Assembly (NCBI GenBank): GCA_028292485.1
Contig: JAQGMG010000005.1
Location: 1-64,000 of the forward strand
Direction: 5' to 3'
Length of the DNA stretch: 64,000 nt
Origin: Rhodocyclales bacterium
GTDB lineage: Bacteria; Pseudomonadota; Gammaproteobacteria; Burkholderiales; Rhodocyclaceae
Within the stretch, counting starts at the first letter, position 1. Every line of letters begins with the position of its first letter. Positions 26,495 through 35,570 of this stretch are shown in pieces. Both the position numbers and the translations under genes were made by a program. The notes below the pieces were generated by a model. That model saw only the letters and a program-made list of their open reading frames with translations. It did no database searches and had not been told where the DNA came from.

Positions 26495-27724
26495 ATGTCC
26501 AGTAATATCGCTATCCAAGTCGATGCGCTGAGCAAGTGCTATCAGATTTACGACAAGCCGCAGGATCGGCTGTTTCAAATGTTGGGGCGCAACAGGAAGC
26601 AGTATCGCGAGTTCTGGGCGTTGCGCAATATTTCCCTTGATATTCGCCGCGGGGAAACGGTGGGTATCATCGGACAAAATGGCAGCGGCAAATCCACACT
26701 GCTGCAGATGATCTGTGGCACCGTGACGCCAAGTGGCGGCACGGTACAAACGCATGGCCGGATTGCAGCCCTGCTCGAACTCGGCTCAGGGTTTAATTTC
26801 GAGTTCACCGGACGCGAAAATGTTTATCTGAATGGCGCCCTGCTCGGTCTGAGGGCGGAAGAAATCGACGCCCGCTTCGATGAAATAGCCGACTTTGCAG
26901 GAATCGGCGATTTTATGGAGCAGCCAGTAAAGACTTACTCCAGTGGCATGACCGTGCGGCTTGCGTTTGCCGTATCCGTCTGTGTCGAACCCGAGATATT
27001 GGTCGTGGACGAAGCACTCGCCGTCGGCGACGCGTCATTCCAGTTCAAGTGCCTGAACCGCCTTGCTGCACTCACCGAACAAGGCACGACGCTGCTTTTC
27101 GTATCGCATGACTTGAATATGGTACGGCGCTTCTGCAATCGCGTCGTTTATCTCCGCCTGGGCGAGGTTCGCGCTGTCGGTGCCCCTGACGAAATCGCCG
27201 AGCTGTATATGCTCGACTTGCGTGATGATCAGCGACGCTGGGCAACAGGCGACGAAATGCCGGTGAAAAAGAAAACCTTCGTGGGAGGTGCTGAAGGATT
27301 TGCCTTCGGCACCGAGGAAGGACGCGTGCTGTCGGCCTGCTTCACCGATTCGCAGGACTTGTATTCGAGCTTTGTTTACGGAGAAACGATTGAGATTCGT
27401 GTCGAATGCCTTTTGAATAGCAATATTCAAAACCCCAATATCAGTTTCACCATCCAGGAAATGCGCCTGCTGATAATTGGCGGCGGCAACTTCACATTGC
27501 ATCCTGAGCCAGCGGAAAATGGTTGGCAAAAAGCGTCGATCACCGTTCGCTTTCGTGCCCGCCTCGGTGCTGGCCGCTATCATGTAACGATCAAACTGCT
27601 GAATGGCTACACGGAAGAAACATCGCATCTGATCGAAAAACAGGTTGCCTTGCTGTCTTTCGACGCCTTGCCGGGCAATAAGGATTTTCTGGGGATATTC
27701 GATTTTGGCCTCGAACAGGTATAA
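26495..27724 (+). CDS. wzt: O-polysaccharide ABC transporter ATP-binding protein with C-terminal carbohydrate-binding domain
   Basis: The ATG at 26495 precedes SSNIAIQVDALSKCYQIYDKP, the normal Wzt start; the product is 409 aa. Residues about 1-240 are the ATPase with Walker A GQNGSGKST, signature YSSGM, Walker B LVVDEALAVGD and switch His in FVSHD. Residues about 260-405 form the Wzt C-terminal beta-sandwich (FVYGETIEIRVEC...GAGRYHVTIKLLNGY), which in studied systems recognises the capped non-reducing end of the glycan before export. So the polymer here probably carries a terminal modification. The pyruvyltransferase-like protein encoded next is a candidate for making it. Confidence 0.93.
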   Translation: MSSNIAIQVDALSKCYQIYDKPQDRLFQMLGRNRKQYREFWALRNISLDIRRGETVGIIGQNGSGKSTLLQMICGTVTPSGGTVQTHGRIAALLELGSGFNFEFTGRENVYLNGALLGLRAEEIDARFDEIADFAGIGDFMEQPVKTYSSGMTVRLAFAVSVCVEPEILVVDEALAVGDASFQFKCLNRLAALTEQGTTLLFVSHDLNMVRRFCNRVVYLRLGEVRAVGAPDEIAELYMLDLRDDQRRWATGDEMPVKKKTFVGGAEGFAFGTEEGRVLSACFTDSQDLYSSFVYGETIEIRVECLLNSNIQNPNISFTIQEMRLLIIGGGNFTLHPEPAENGWQKASITVRFRARLGAGRYHVTIKLLNGYTEETSHLIEKQVALLSFDALPGNKDFLGIFDFGLEQV

Positions 27725-27821
27725 ACATAGAATCTCCAGGCTGTTTGATGTATTGGCTGCTCGTGGGGGAACAGGCAAGATTTCACACGCCTGTATCTAC
27801 CTGGCCAATATTTTTTCTGCC

Positions 27822-29291
27822 ATGGTTGTTCGGAATAAAATAAAAAAAATACTGCTGATTGGTGATGTCGGCGGCAACAATGCTTTTCACGTTGGCGACG
27901 AAGCGATGCTCGAAGCCAACCTCGCATTGTTACGCCGGCTGCTGCCCGGTGCTGAAGTGATCCTGGTTTCCAGAACCCCTGCGTCGACCAGCCAACTCTA
28001 TGGCGCCGAAGCATCGGCAACACTTGGTTTTTCGAACGTTTCAGCAGATCGCGAGGAAGAACTTCAACGCATTGATGCATTGGTGGAGCGTGCCCTTGGT
28101 AACGGCGATGAAATCCCCGATGTTTTCCAGAACCTGCTCACGGCAAATTTGCTGATAATTTCCGGGGGCGGCAATCTTTCCAGTACCTGGCCGGAACACA
28201 TTCTGGAACGATTGGCGCTTGTGAGGTTAGCGCGTCGATGCGGCATTCCCATCGTCATTGTCGGTCAGACTATCGGGCCGAACCTGGAGCACGCCGACCG
28301 GCTCCTGGTCATGGAAATTCTCGATGCGGCGAGATGGGTCGGACTGCGCGAAGTGCCATCCGTCGCCCTCGCCATCGAACTCGGTATTCCGCTCGAAAAA
28401 ATCGACTACCAGCTAGATGACGCCCTGTTTCTTGCCGGACGCCCGTGTCACCATCTGTGGCCGCGGAATTCGGACGGCGTGGAGCATCGATTGGTAATCG
28501 CGATCACGCTGCATCAATTTGTGGCTGCAAGCTCGCATGCACCGGTGCTCGACCAACTCGCTGGCGAACTCGATCGCCTCGTCGAGCAAAGCGGCGCGCA
28601 TCTATTATTCATACCCCATCTCAAGCTTGTCGGTGAAGACGGGAATCATGGTGACCGCGCCATGGGCGAAGGCCTGGCTGCACGTATGCGTCATGCGAAA
28701 TCCATAACAGTCCTTGATGTCCAGGGAGCGCGCGAAACAGTCTGGCTGACGCAAAAGGCGAGCATGATTCTCAGCTCCCGCTATCACCCGATAGTTTTCG
28801 GCCTTGCCGCGCAACGGCCTTGCCTGGCTCTGCATGTCGACGCATATACTCATATCAAGCTACAAGGTGCACTGATCCATGCGGGCATGGGAGAGGAATA
28901 TCTGCACCCCTTGGGCGAAGCTTGTATAGCGGGCATTGCAGAACGAGCCATGAGCATTTTGCTTCGCCGAGAAGAATGCGGCGAACAGCTGAAGCGAAAT
29001 CTCGATGCGTGGCAGCGTGCCGAACATGATCGCGAAAAACGGCTCTCGCGCTTGCTTAAGGGCCTGTCGCCAAAAAGGGACCGTGTCGCCCACGACTGCA
29101 TGCTTGGACTGGCGAGAACTCTTGCCCAACGATCCGGCGATGACCCAGGGGGCTGGAAAAAAAGGGGGTTGGTCCGCGAATTAACCCACTGGCGAGCGAC
29201 GGCTGAAGCCGCTGTCGAGTACGCTCGTAGCCTTGAGGCCGCCCGTTCAGAATTGGCAGAGCACGCTGGCAACCGGGCTGAAGAGCAATAG
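27822..29291 (+). CDS. Polysaccharide pyruvyl transferase family protein with C-terminal coiled-coil tail
   Basis: The start is taken as the ATG at 27822, before KKILLIGDVGGNNAFHVGDEAML, the PS_pyruv_trans (CsaB/WcaK) opening; this gives 489 aa and no strong ribosome-binding site is seen. Other family motifs are LLIISGGGNLSS, IVIVGQTIGP, and SSRYHPIVFGLAAQRPCLAL. Residues about 380-489 are an added charged helical tail ending EYARSLEAARSELAEH, predicted coiled coil. The enzyme should add a pyruvate ketal to a glycan sugar, or may be a GT-B relative acting as a glycosyltransferase. It follows wzt by 97 bp. Confidence 0.82.
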   Translation: MVVRNKIKKILLIGDVGGNNAFHVGDEAMLEANLALLRRLLPGAEVILVSRTPASTSQLYGAEASATLGFSNVSADREEELQRIDALVERALGNGDEIPDVFQNLLTANLLIISGGGNLSSTWPEHILERLALVRLARRCGIPIVIVGQTIGPNLEHADRLLVMEILDAARWVGLREVPSVALAIELGIPLEKIDYQLDDALFLAGRPCHHLWPRNSDGVEHRLVIAITLHQFVAASSHAPVLDQLAGELDRLVEQSGAHLLFIPHLKLVGEDGNHGDRAMGEGLAARMRHAKSITVLDVQGARETVWLTQKASMILSSRYHPIVFGLAAQRPCLALHVDAYTHIKLQGALIHAGMGEEYLHPLGEACIAGIAERAMSILLRREECGEQLKRNLDAWQRAEHDREKRLSRLLKGLSPKRDRVAHDCMLGLARTLAQRSGDDPGGWKKRGLVRELTHWRATAEAAVEYARSLEAARSELAEHAGNRAEEQ

Positions 29292-29452
29292 TCGGCAGGC
29301 AATGCATTCCAGATAATGAAAACTGGTATCGGCATGCCTTAATGGTCTTCAGCACGCAGCCGCCGCCAGGCCTTCCAATTTGATTCGCCTTTGTCGATGC
29401 ACTCTTTAAACAGATTTGCTGTGGCGAACAGGATTTCGCTCACAAGTAGTAC

Positions 29453-30349
29453 TCAGCCTTGTGCTTTCCCGGTGCCGCGCATTCGCGCAATTTCATCCTC
29501 CAGGCTGCGCGCATAAACGGTTGCCGTCCCGATCGACTCGCGCAAGGTCGCGCAATCGCCGCGCAACTGGCGCAGGTAGGGATAGGTTTCAGGCAACGCT
29601 CCTGCGATCAAGGGAAAATGATTCCCGGTCAGCGCACTCTGCGTTCGCCCATCCACGTAGCAGGCGGTGAATGCCCGGCGCGGGCCGGACGTGGGATTGA
29701 CCCCGGAGCGATGGATCAGCCAGTTATGCATCAGTACTGCATGGCCGGCCGGAACCTCAAGCGGCAGCACCTTTTCGGGCGGGCAGTAGCGTGCGACATC
29801 TTCCGGTAGCACGGTGCTGCCATAGGAACGCAGCAGGCCCAGGCGATGACTTCCTGGTATCACCTCAACGCAACCATTCTCCCGAGTGGCGGGATCGAGA
29901 GCGACCCAGATGGTAACCAAAGGATCCCGGTCGAGCGCCCAGACATCACCACCATCCTGATGCCATGGCAAAACAGTCCCTTGCCCGGCAGGCTTGTTCA
30001 TCACCATGGCGCGAAAGATCGAGACGGGCGCATGCCGTCCATATTGCTGGGCGCAGATCGCCAGGAACAACGGATGCTTAACAAGTGGCGCGAAATGATC
30101 GTCACTTTCCAGTCCCTGAATCTTGCGATAGAGATGCGTATCTTTCCCGATTTCGGAAACTGCCGATGGCAACTCTTCGTAAGGGCCGCCAGTATCCATT
30201 TGAAACTGAATATCGGGGTTGCCAAGCAGGCCGCTCGCCAGATCGTCAGCGCGCCGCTTCAAGGCATCGAGCTCGGCATCCTGCAATACTTTGCCAAGAC
30301 GCATGAAGCCATCGACTTGATAGTCATTCCACTGTTCATTGCTCAACAC
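29453..30349 (-). CDS. Phytanoyl-CoA dioxygenase (PhyH) family protein
   Basis: The 298-aa protein has the Fe(II)/2-oxoglutarate dioxygenase core: HQD (metal-binding His-x-Asp in LPWHQDGGDVWALD), ENGCVEVIPGSH, the second metal His in MHNWLIHRSGVN, and an Arg (RRAF) for 2-oxoglutarate. It is likely to hydroxylate a small molecule or sugar-linked substrate; its place inside a glycan island suggests sugar or lipid-carrier modification. The C-terminus (ATVYARSLEDEIARMR) is a short coiled coil resembling the tail of the pyruvyltransferase-like protein. It is on the strand opposite to its neighbours and probably has its own promoter. Confidence 0.87.
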   Translation of the reverse strand: MLSNEQWNDYQVDGFMRLGKVLQDAELDALKRRADDLASGLLGNPDIQFQMDTGGPYEELPSAVSEIGKDTHLYRKIQGLESDDHFAPLVKHPLFLAICAQQYGRHAPVSIFRAMVMNKPAGQGTVLPWHQDGGDVWALDRDPLVTIWVALDPATRENGCVEVIPGSHRLGLLRSYGSTVLPEDVARYCPPEKVLPLEVPAGHAVLMHNWLIHRSGVNPTSGPRRAFTACYVDGRTQSALTGNHFPLIAGALPETYPYLRQLRGDCATLRESIGTATVYARSLEDEIARMRGTGKAQG

Positions 30350-30362
30350 TGCGTCAACTCCA

Positions 30363-30584
30363 TCACTGATTTTTCACGTTCTGCGGCCAAAACTCATGAC
30401 CGAAGCCATTCTCATGCTCTTCAGGCGAACAGCTCGCTAAAAATATGCCGGATTGTTTGCCTGCCTTGAGATCGGGGATAATGAATGGCTGTACTGCGTA
30501 CGGGTTGCTTGTCGCAAAGTTTCTGCACCACAGAAAGTCTTGATTGGCTACAAATAAGCCAGTCTTGGTCAATTCCGTATTCAT
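30363..30584 (-). CDS. Possible small protein or gene remnant (73 aa)
   Basis: An open frame from the ATG at 30584 ends 13 bp before the PhyH gene on the same strand, which fits a small upstream cistron. The sequence has protein-like composition (FVANQDFLWCRNFATSNP, ending EEHENGFGHEFWPQNV) but matches no family I know. It could be the surviving end of a degraded gene in this island. The region 30585-30672 holds the start of the next plus-strand gene and no other feature. Confidence 0.3.
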   Translation of the reverse strand: MNTELTKTGLFVANQDFLWCRNFATSNPYAVQPFIIPDLKAGKQSGIFLASCSPEEHENGFGHEFWPQNVKNQ

Positions 30585-30672
30585 GTGACGAGTTTCATAG
30601 CAACACCACAAACGTGCGTCCATTTGATCATTCGATCACACCCATTGCCCCCGCAGCGAGCTCTCTCCTTAC

Positions 30673-33300
30673 ATGAAGAACCACAGCGCAATTTTCACCA
30701 TTGTCAGTAACAATTACCTGCATTTTGCTCGCACTTTGTTGCAAAGCGCCGCTGTACATCAGCCGGAGGCCAAGCGCTACTGTGTTATTACAGATGTCGA
30801 CCATGAGCCGGCACTGGCCCTCGGTGATGAGTTCGAAATCATCTCCCTCGGCGAGCTCGGTTTGCCAGACGGACAAGATTTCATATTTCAATACAACATT
30901 CTCGAGTTCAACACGGCTGTCAAACCTTGGGCACTGCAGCACCTCCTGAAGGGTCACCAACACGTAATTTATATCGATCCCGACATCAGGTTATACCGTG
31001 CGCCAAGCGAGGTGCATCACCTGCTGACGGCAGGAGCCGACATCGTGCTCACGCCGCATCTGCTCGCGCCACTGAATGACGATCTACTGCCCACCGAACT
31101 CGACATTCGGCGCGCCGGGACTTACAACCTGGGTTTCTGCGCCCTTCGCGACAGCAAGAACACGCACGATTTCCTCGATTGGTGGCAAAGCAAGCTGCGG
31201 CACGACTGTGTCGTCAAAGTGGACGAGGGGATCTTCGTCGACCAGAGCTGGATAGACCTGGTGCCTGGCCTCTTCGAAAACGTCGCCGTGCTGCGCCATC
31301 CGGGCTACAACGTCGCTTACTGGAACCTCGGGCAACGAGAGTTTTCCAGACACGCAGCCAGCGATGAGATTCTGGTCAACGGACAACCTCTGGTATTTTT
31401 CCACTTCAGTGGTCTCGAACTGCAAAAACCGCAAACTGTTTCGAAACACCAGAATCGCTTTACCCTGAAGAGCCTCACCCCGTCCGTCAGGACATTGATC
31501 GAGGATTATGTCAGGGCGGTGATCGCCAATGGCGCAGACAGCTATGGCCGTCTCGAATACGGTTTTGATCGTTACAGTGATGGCTCCCGGATCAGTGCCG
31601 CCGAACGGGTCCGTTTTCGCGACAATCCCATCCTGCGCGAACGCTGCGGTCAGCGCCCCTTCGAGCACCCGGAAATCATCGGCCTGAATCGCGCTGCAAG
31701 CACCCCCGTCATCACCGACGGCACCAGAGATGTCATCACCGATATCCCCAGAGACATCGCCATCGAGCCCGTCGACATCGACCCGGTCGACCAGCGGCGG
31801 CTGGACAATATCTACCGAGCGCTGCTCGGACGTCTGCCCGAGCCTGGCGCCTACCTCCACCGGGGCCGGCACCTGAAGAGCCGGATGGGCATGTTGCGCA
31901 CCCTGGTGGGCGTCGGGCTCTCGAGAGAGGCACGCGCTACGCCAGGCTGGCAGGCACGCCTGCTGCGCTTTGCTGGAGCGGCGCGCATGACGCCCGACTC
32001 ACTCAAGCGATGGTTGATTCGTCCGCTCAGCGACGCGATGGCTCGGCTTGAGCGCATCTGGCCCGCCCTAGCTTACCAATCCGCGGCCGGCTCCTACCAG
32101 TCAGCCATGCAGGATCGCACCCCGCCTCCTGTCGCTAACGCCATAACCAATGTAGAGGGCGGCAGGCCATTCGGCATCAATCTGGTCGGTTACCTGCGCA
32201 CCGAACTTGGCGTCGGCGAAGCGGCTCGTTCACTGGCGCGTGCCTGCCTCGCCACCAATATCCCTTTCTCCGCCACCGAAGCCTATTTCCCCGGCCACAA
32301 CCCGCAGCGTGATGACAGCATCATCGGCCATGCACAACCGACGCGTTTCGCCGTCGACCTGCTTTATGTCAACGCCGATCAGACATCCTTGGCTTGCCAG
32401 CAACTGGCGGACGAAGGTCGGCCAAAGGCGGCCTACACCATCGGCTTCTGGCATTGGGAGCAGCCGGAGTTCCCGACAGTCTTTCACGACGCCTTCACCC
32501 TTGTCGATGAAGTCTGGGTGGCCTCGACCTTCGTTCACGATGCCATTTCGGCGGTATCACCGGTCCCGGTATTCAAGGTTCCACATTCGCTGCAATTCGA
32601 TGTGACACCGGGCGCCAGCCGCGAGCAATTCGGCCTTCCTGCAGACAGGCAACTGATACTGGTCATGTACGACTTCAATTCGTACCAGTATCGCAAGAAC
32701 CCTCAGGCGGCGATTGCTGCTTATCGACTGGCGGCACAAGCGCATCCGCAGCTGGCCCTGGTCATCAAGACCATGAACAGCCAGCAACACGCCGTTGCCT
32801 ATCGTGAATTGCGTGACAGCATGCGAGACCTGGAAGGCGTCTTCTTCATCGACGACTTTTTGTCCCGGCAACAGACCTGGGACCTGCAGTTCTGCTGCGA
32901 TATCCTGCTCTCTTTGCATCGTGCCGAAGGCTTCGGCCTGGCACTTGCTGAAATGATGTATCTGGGCAAGCCTGTCGTCGCTACCAACTGGTCGGCCAAT
33001 GTTGACTTCATGAACGTCGAGAATTCGATGCCCGTGCGCTACCGCCTGAAGCCCCTGGAAATGGACATCGGCGCCTATCCGGCCGGACCGCTGTGGGCTG
33101 AAGCCGATATCGCTCACGCCGCAGAATGCCTTGGACGGCTGGCCAGTCAGCCAGACCTGGTTCGGCGCCTGGGTGAGCGCGCCATGCATGACGTTCGACA
33201 CCAACTTGGCCCGCACACCGTCGGGCTTCTGATTCGCCAACGCCTTGAAATTCTGGGCCGATGGCACCCCGAACTGGACCCCCAAGCTCGTGCATGCTGA
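30673..33300 (+). CDS. Three-module glycosyltransferase (GT-A, DUF4214-like, GT4)
   Basis: The 875-aa cytoplasmic protein has three parts. Residues about 1-320 are a GT-A nucleotide-sugar transferase fold with the DxD-type IDPDIRLY at 101-108 and GTYNLGFCALR. Residues about 374-422 (NIYRALLGRLPEPGAYLHRG) resemble the DUF4214 spacer repeat common in polysaccharide enzymes. Residues about 497-860 are a GT-B/GT4 domain with GVGEAARSLARA, DFNSYQYRKNPQAAI and HRAEGFGLALAEMM (the E-x7-E motif). Two catalytic domains suggest an enzyme adding two sugars in turn or polymerising a disaccharide. It heads a plus-strand operon with gmd 19 bp on. Confidence 0.85.
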   Translation: MKNHSAIFTIVSNNYLHFARTLLQSAAVHQPEAKRYCVITDVDHEPALALGDEFEIISLGELGLPDGQDFIFQYNILEFNTAVKPWALQHLLKGHQHVIYIDPDIRLYRAPSEVHHLLTAGADIVLTPHLLAPLNDDLLPTELDIRRAGTYNLGFCALRDSKNTHDFLDWWQSKLRHDCVVKVDEGIFVDQSWIDLVPGLFENVAVLRHPGYNVAYWNLGQREFSRHAASDEILVNGQPLVFFHFSGLELQKPQTVSKHQNRFTLKSLTPSVRTLIEDYVRAVIANGADSYGRLEYGFDRYSDGSRISAAERVRFRDNPILRERCGQRPFEHPEIIGLNRAASTPVITDGTRDVITDIPRDIAIEPVDIDPVDQRRLDNIYRALLGRLPEPGAYLHRGRHLKSRMGMLRTLVGVGLSREARATPGWQARLLRFAGAARMTPDSLKRWLIRPLSDAMARLERIWPALAYQSAAGSYQSAMQDRTPPPVANAITNVEGGRPFGINLVGYLRTELGVGEAARSLARACLATNIPFSATEAYFPGHNPQRDDSIIGHAQPTRFAVDLLYVNADQTSLACQQLADEGRPKAAYTIGFWHWEQPEFPTVFHDAFTLVDEVWVASTFVHDAISAVSPVPVFKVPHSLQFDVTPGASREQFGLPADRQLILVMYDFNSYQYRKNPQAAIAAYRLAAQAHPQLALVIKTMNSQQHAVAYRELRDSMRDLEGVFFIDDFLSRQQTWDLQFCCDILLSLHRAEGFGLALAEMMYLGKPVVATNWSANVDFMNVENSMPVRYRLKPLEMDIGAYPAGPLWAEADIAHAAECLGRLASQPDLVRRLGERAMHDVRHQLGPHTVGLLIRQRLEILGRWHPELDPQARAC

Positions 33301-33319
33301 GCAAGAAGGTTAGATCCAC

Positions 33320-34393
33320 ATGAAAAAAGCCCTTATCACCGGCGTAGCCGGCCAGGACGGTGCTTATATGACCCGCCTCCTGCTCGACAAAGGCTACGTC
33401 GTCTATGGAACCCATCGACAAGGCGGAACAACGGATTTTTGGCGCCTGAGCGAACTTGGTCTCCATGACCATCCCGATTTTCACCGGCGCGAACACGATC
33501 TGAGCGACCTGACGGCATGTATCGGACTGATCGCCGAAATCATGCCTGATGAAATCTACAATCTCGCTTCTCTCAGCTTTGCGGGAAGCAGCTTCGGACA
33601 GGCCGGCGCATCGACCCAGATCAACGGGATCGGCGCCTTCAATCTCCTTGAGGCGATCCGGCAAGTTAACCCCGGAATTCGCTTCTACCAAGCCAGTACT
33701 TCGGAAATGTTCGGCAAGGCGCGCTCGTTTCCGCAAAACGAAGACACCCCGTTCTGCCCCCGTAATCCTTATGGCGTGGCGAAACTCTACGCTCACTGGA
33801 TGACGGTCAACTACCGTGAGCAACATGATATTTTTGCCGTCAGCGGTATCGCTTTCAATCACGAATCCCCCTTGCGCGGCCCCGAGTTTGTAACGCGAAA
33901 AATCACCAATGGTTGTGCGCGGATCGCCTTGGGCGATGCTGAAGCGCTGCTCCTCGGTAATCTGGATGCAAAGCGAGACTGGGGCTGCGCACAGGAGTAT
34001 GTCGAATGCATGTGGCGAATGCTGCAGGCAGATGTACCAGACACCTTCGTTCTGGCAAGCAACCGGATGGAGACCGTGCGAGGCTTTGCGCACAGGGCCT
34101 TCGAGGCTGTTGGCATCGCGCTGGCATTTCGCGGAGAGGCCGCAAACGAAAGTGCAGCAATCGACGCAATCGTCCCCGATAGCCTGGCTGCTGCGTCAGG
34201 GCTGCGAACAGGGCAAACGGTAATCCGCGTCTCTCCCGATTTTTATCGCCCCGCTGAAGAAGTGCCCCTGATCGGCGACCCAGGCAAGGCAGGAAAAAAA
34301 CTGGACTGGCATCCGCGCACGTCCCTCGATGATTTATGTAGATCCATGGTCGCTGCTGACGTGCGTCGTAACCAGCAGAGAATTCCAGCTTGA
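33320..34393 (+). CDS. gmd: GDP-mannose 4,6-dehydratase-like SDR enzyme
   Basis: The 357-aa protein starts KKALITGVAGQDGAYMTRLLL, the NAD(P)-binding GxxGxxG loop of Gmd, and has the catalytic set STSEMFG and YGVAKLYAHW, plus FNHESPLRGPEFVTRKI and the RDWGCAQEYVE segment characteristic of GDP-mannose dehydratases. It converts GDP-mannose to GDP-4-keto-6-deoxymannose, the precursor of GDP-rhamnose, fucose or perosamine. No reductase, epimerase or aminotransferase partner is in the window. RBS AAGAAGGT precedes the ATG. The residue match is strong; substrate identity is by family. Confidence 0.88.
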   Translation: MKKALITGVAGQDGAYMTRLLLDKGYVVYGTHRQGGTTDFWRLSELGLHDHPDFHRREHDLSDLTACIGLIAEIMPDEIYNLASLSFAGSSFGQAGASTQINGIGAFNLLEAIRQVNPGIRFYQASTSEMFGKARSFPQNEDTPFCPRNPYGVAKLYAHWMTVNYREQHDIFAVSGIAFNHESPLRGPEFVTRKITNGCARIALGDAEALLLGNLDAKRDWGCAQEYVECMWRMLQADVPDTFVLASNRMETVRGFAHRAFEAVGIALAFRGEAANESAAIDAIVPDSLAAASGLRTGQTVIRVSPDFYRPAEEVPLIGDPGKAGKKLDWHPRTSLDDLCRSMVAADVRRNQQRIPA

Positions 34394-34424
34394 ACCCGCA
34401 ATATTCCAGCGACATCAAGCAGCC

Positions 34425-35570
34425 ATGCGCCTAGCGTTCAACGCCACGGCGCTGCTCAGTCCGTTGACCGGGATCGGGCATTACGGCCTGCATCTGGCGG
34501 AAGAATTGTTGAAGCACCAGAACATTGAGTCCCACTTTTTCTATGGTGCTTTCTGGGACAGGCAACTACACGCGCGTCCGTCTCCGATTGCCAAATCCCT
34601 GCCCTGGCTGCGCCGCCATTTGCCCTATTCCTACCAACTAAGGCGACTCGTCCAGAACATCAGCTTTGGGCAACATGCCCGGCGTTGCCAGTTCGATGTC
34701 TACCACGATCCAAACATCATTCCGCTGCGCTTCTCCGGTCGAACGGTGGTAACTGTCCATGATCTGTCGTGGATCCGCCATCCCGAGGCGCACCCGGCCG
34801 AACGGGTCAAGGCGATGAACCGCTATTTTGCCGCGGGTCTGGCCCAGGCCGACCGGATCATTACCGACTCGGTTTTCATCAAACAGGAACTGGTCGACGT
34901 CATGGGTGTTGCCCCCGAGCGTATTTCGGCGATTCCGCTCGGCGTCGAGGCGCTCTTCACGCCGATGTTACCTGCCGACACCTACCCGTTATTGAACCGT
35001 CATGGATTGATCCATGGACGCTATTTCCTGGCCGTCGGCACCCTCGAACCGCGCAAGAATCTGATGCTCGCCTTGCACGCCTACCAGAAGCTTCCTGTCG
35101 CCACACGTCAACATTTCCCCATGGTGTTGATCGGGATGAAGGGCTGGCATATGTCAGGACTGGAGAAACAGATGCGGCAACTGGAGAGCGCCGGCCAACT
35201 GAGGCAACTGGGCTACCTGTCGCGCCCCGATCTGGCGACGGTCATGGCGGGGGCCACAGCACTGATATATCCGTCTATTTACGAAGGCTTTGGCCTGCCA
35301 CCACTGGAGGCAATGGCGTGCGGTGTGCCCGTCATCTGCGCCAATAACTCGTCACTGCCTGAGGTCGTAGGCGATGCCGGCTTGCTGGTCGACCCGCATG
35401 ATGAATCTGCCTTAGCGCAAATGATGCTTCAACTCGCCGATGACGATTCATTGCGATCAAGCCTGGCCGAGCGCGCCAGGGAACGCGCCACCCAATTCAC
35501 CTGGGCGCGTTGCGCCGAGCAAACGGTCGAGGTCTATCGCTCCCTCGTCGGCACGGAAAACGCATCTTGA
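34425..35570 (+). CDS. GT4 family glycosyltransferase (mannosyl/rhamnosyltransferase-like)
   Basis: The ATG at 34425 precedes [20 protein letters not shown], the usual start of this GT4 subgroup; the product is 381 aa. The donor domain shows [20 protein letters not shown] and [22 protein letters not shown] with the E-x7-E motif. The subgroup transfers GDP- or UDP-activated mannose or deoxysugars, consistent with the gmd gene upstream. It is overlapped by 4 bp (TTGA) with the next GT4 gene. Confidence 0.88.
   Translation: MRLAFNATALLSPLTGIGHYGLHLAEELLKHQNIESHFFYGAFWDRQLHARPSPIAKSLPWLRRHLPYSYQLRRLVQNISFGQHARRCQFDVYHDPNIIPLRFSGRTVVTVHDLSWIRHPEAHPAERVKAMNRYFAAGLAQADRIITDSVFIKQELVDVMGVAPERISAIPLGVEALFTPMLPADTYPLLNRHGLIHGRYFLAVGTLEPRKNLMLALHAYQKLPVATRQHFPMVLIGMKGWHMSGLEKQMRQLESAGQLRQLGYLSRPDLATVMAGATALIYPSIYEGFGLPPLEAMACGVPVICANNSSLPEVVGDAGLLVDPHDESALAQMMLQLADDDSLRSSLAERARERATQFTWARCAEQTVEVYRSLVGTENAS

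Noticed and set aside
26413-26505. A 30-codon frame overlapping the end of wzm and the start of wzt (MSCELIKVDDYYAPRFFPIG...)
   Set aside because: It is short, overlaps both genes and has no family match. It may serve translational coupling but I cannot support it as a gene.
33008-34093. A 361-codon minus-strand frame opposite gmd
   Set aside because: It is antisense to a dehydratase with all motifs intact.
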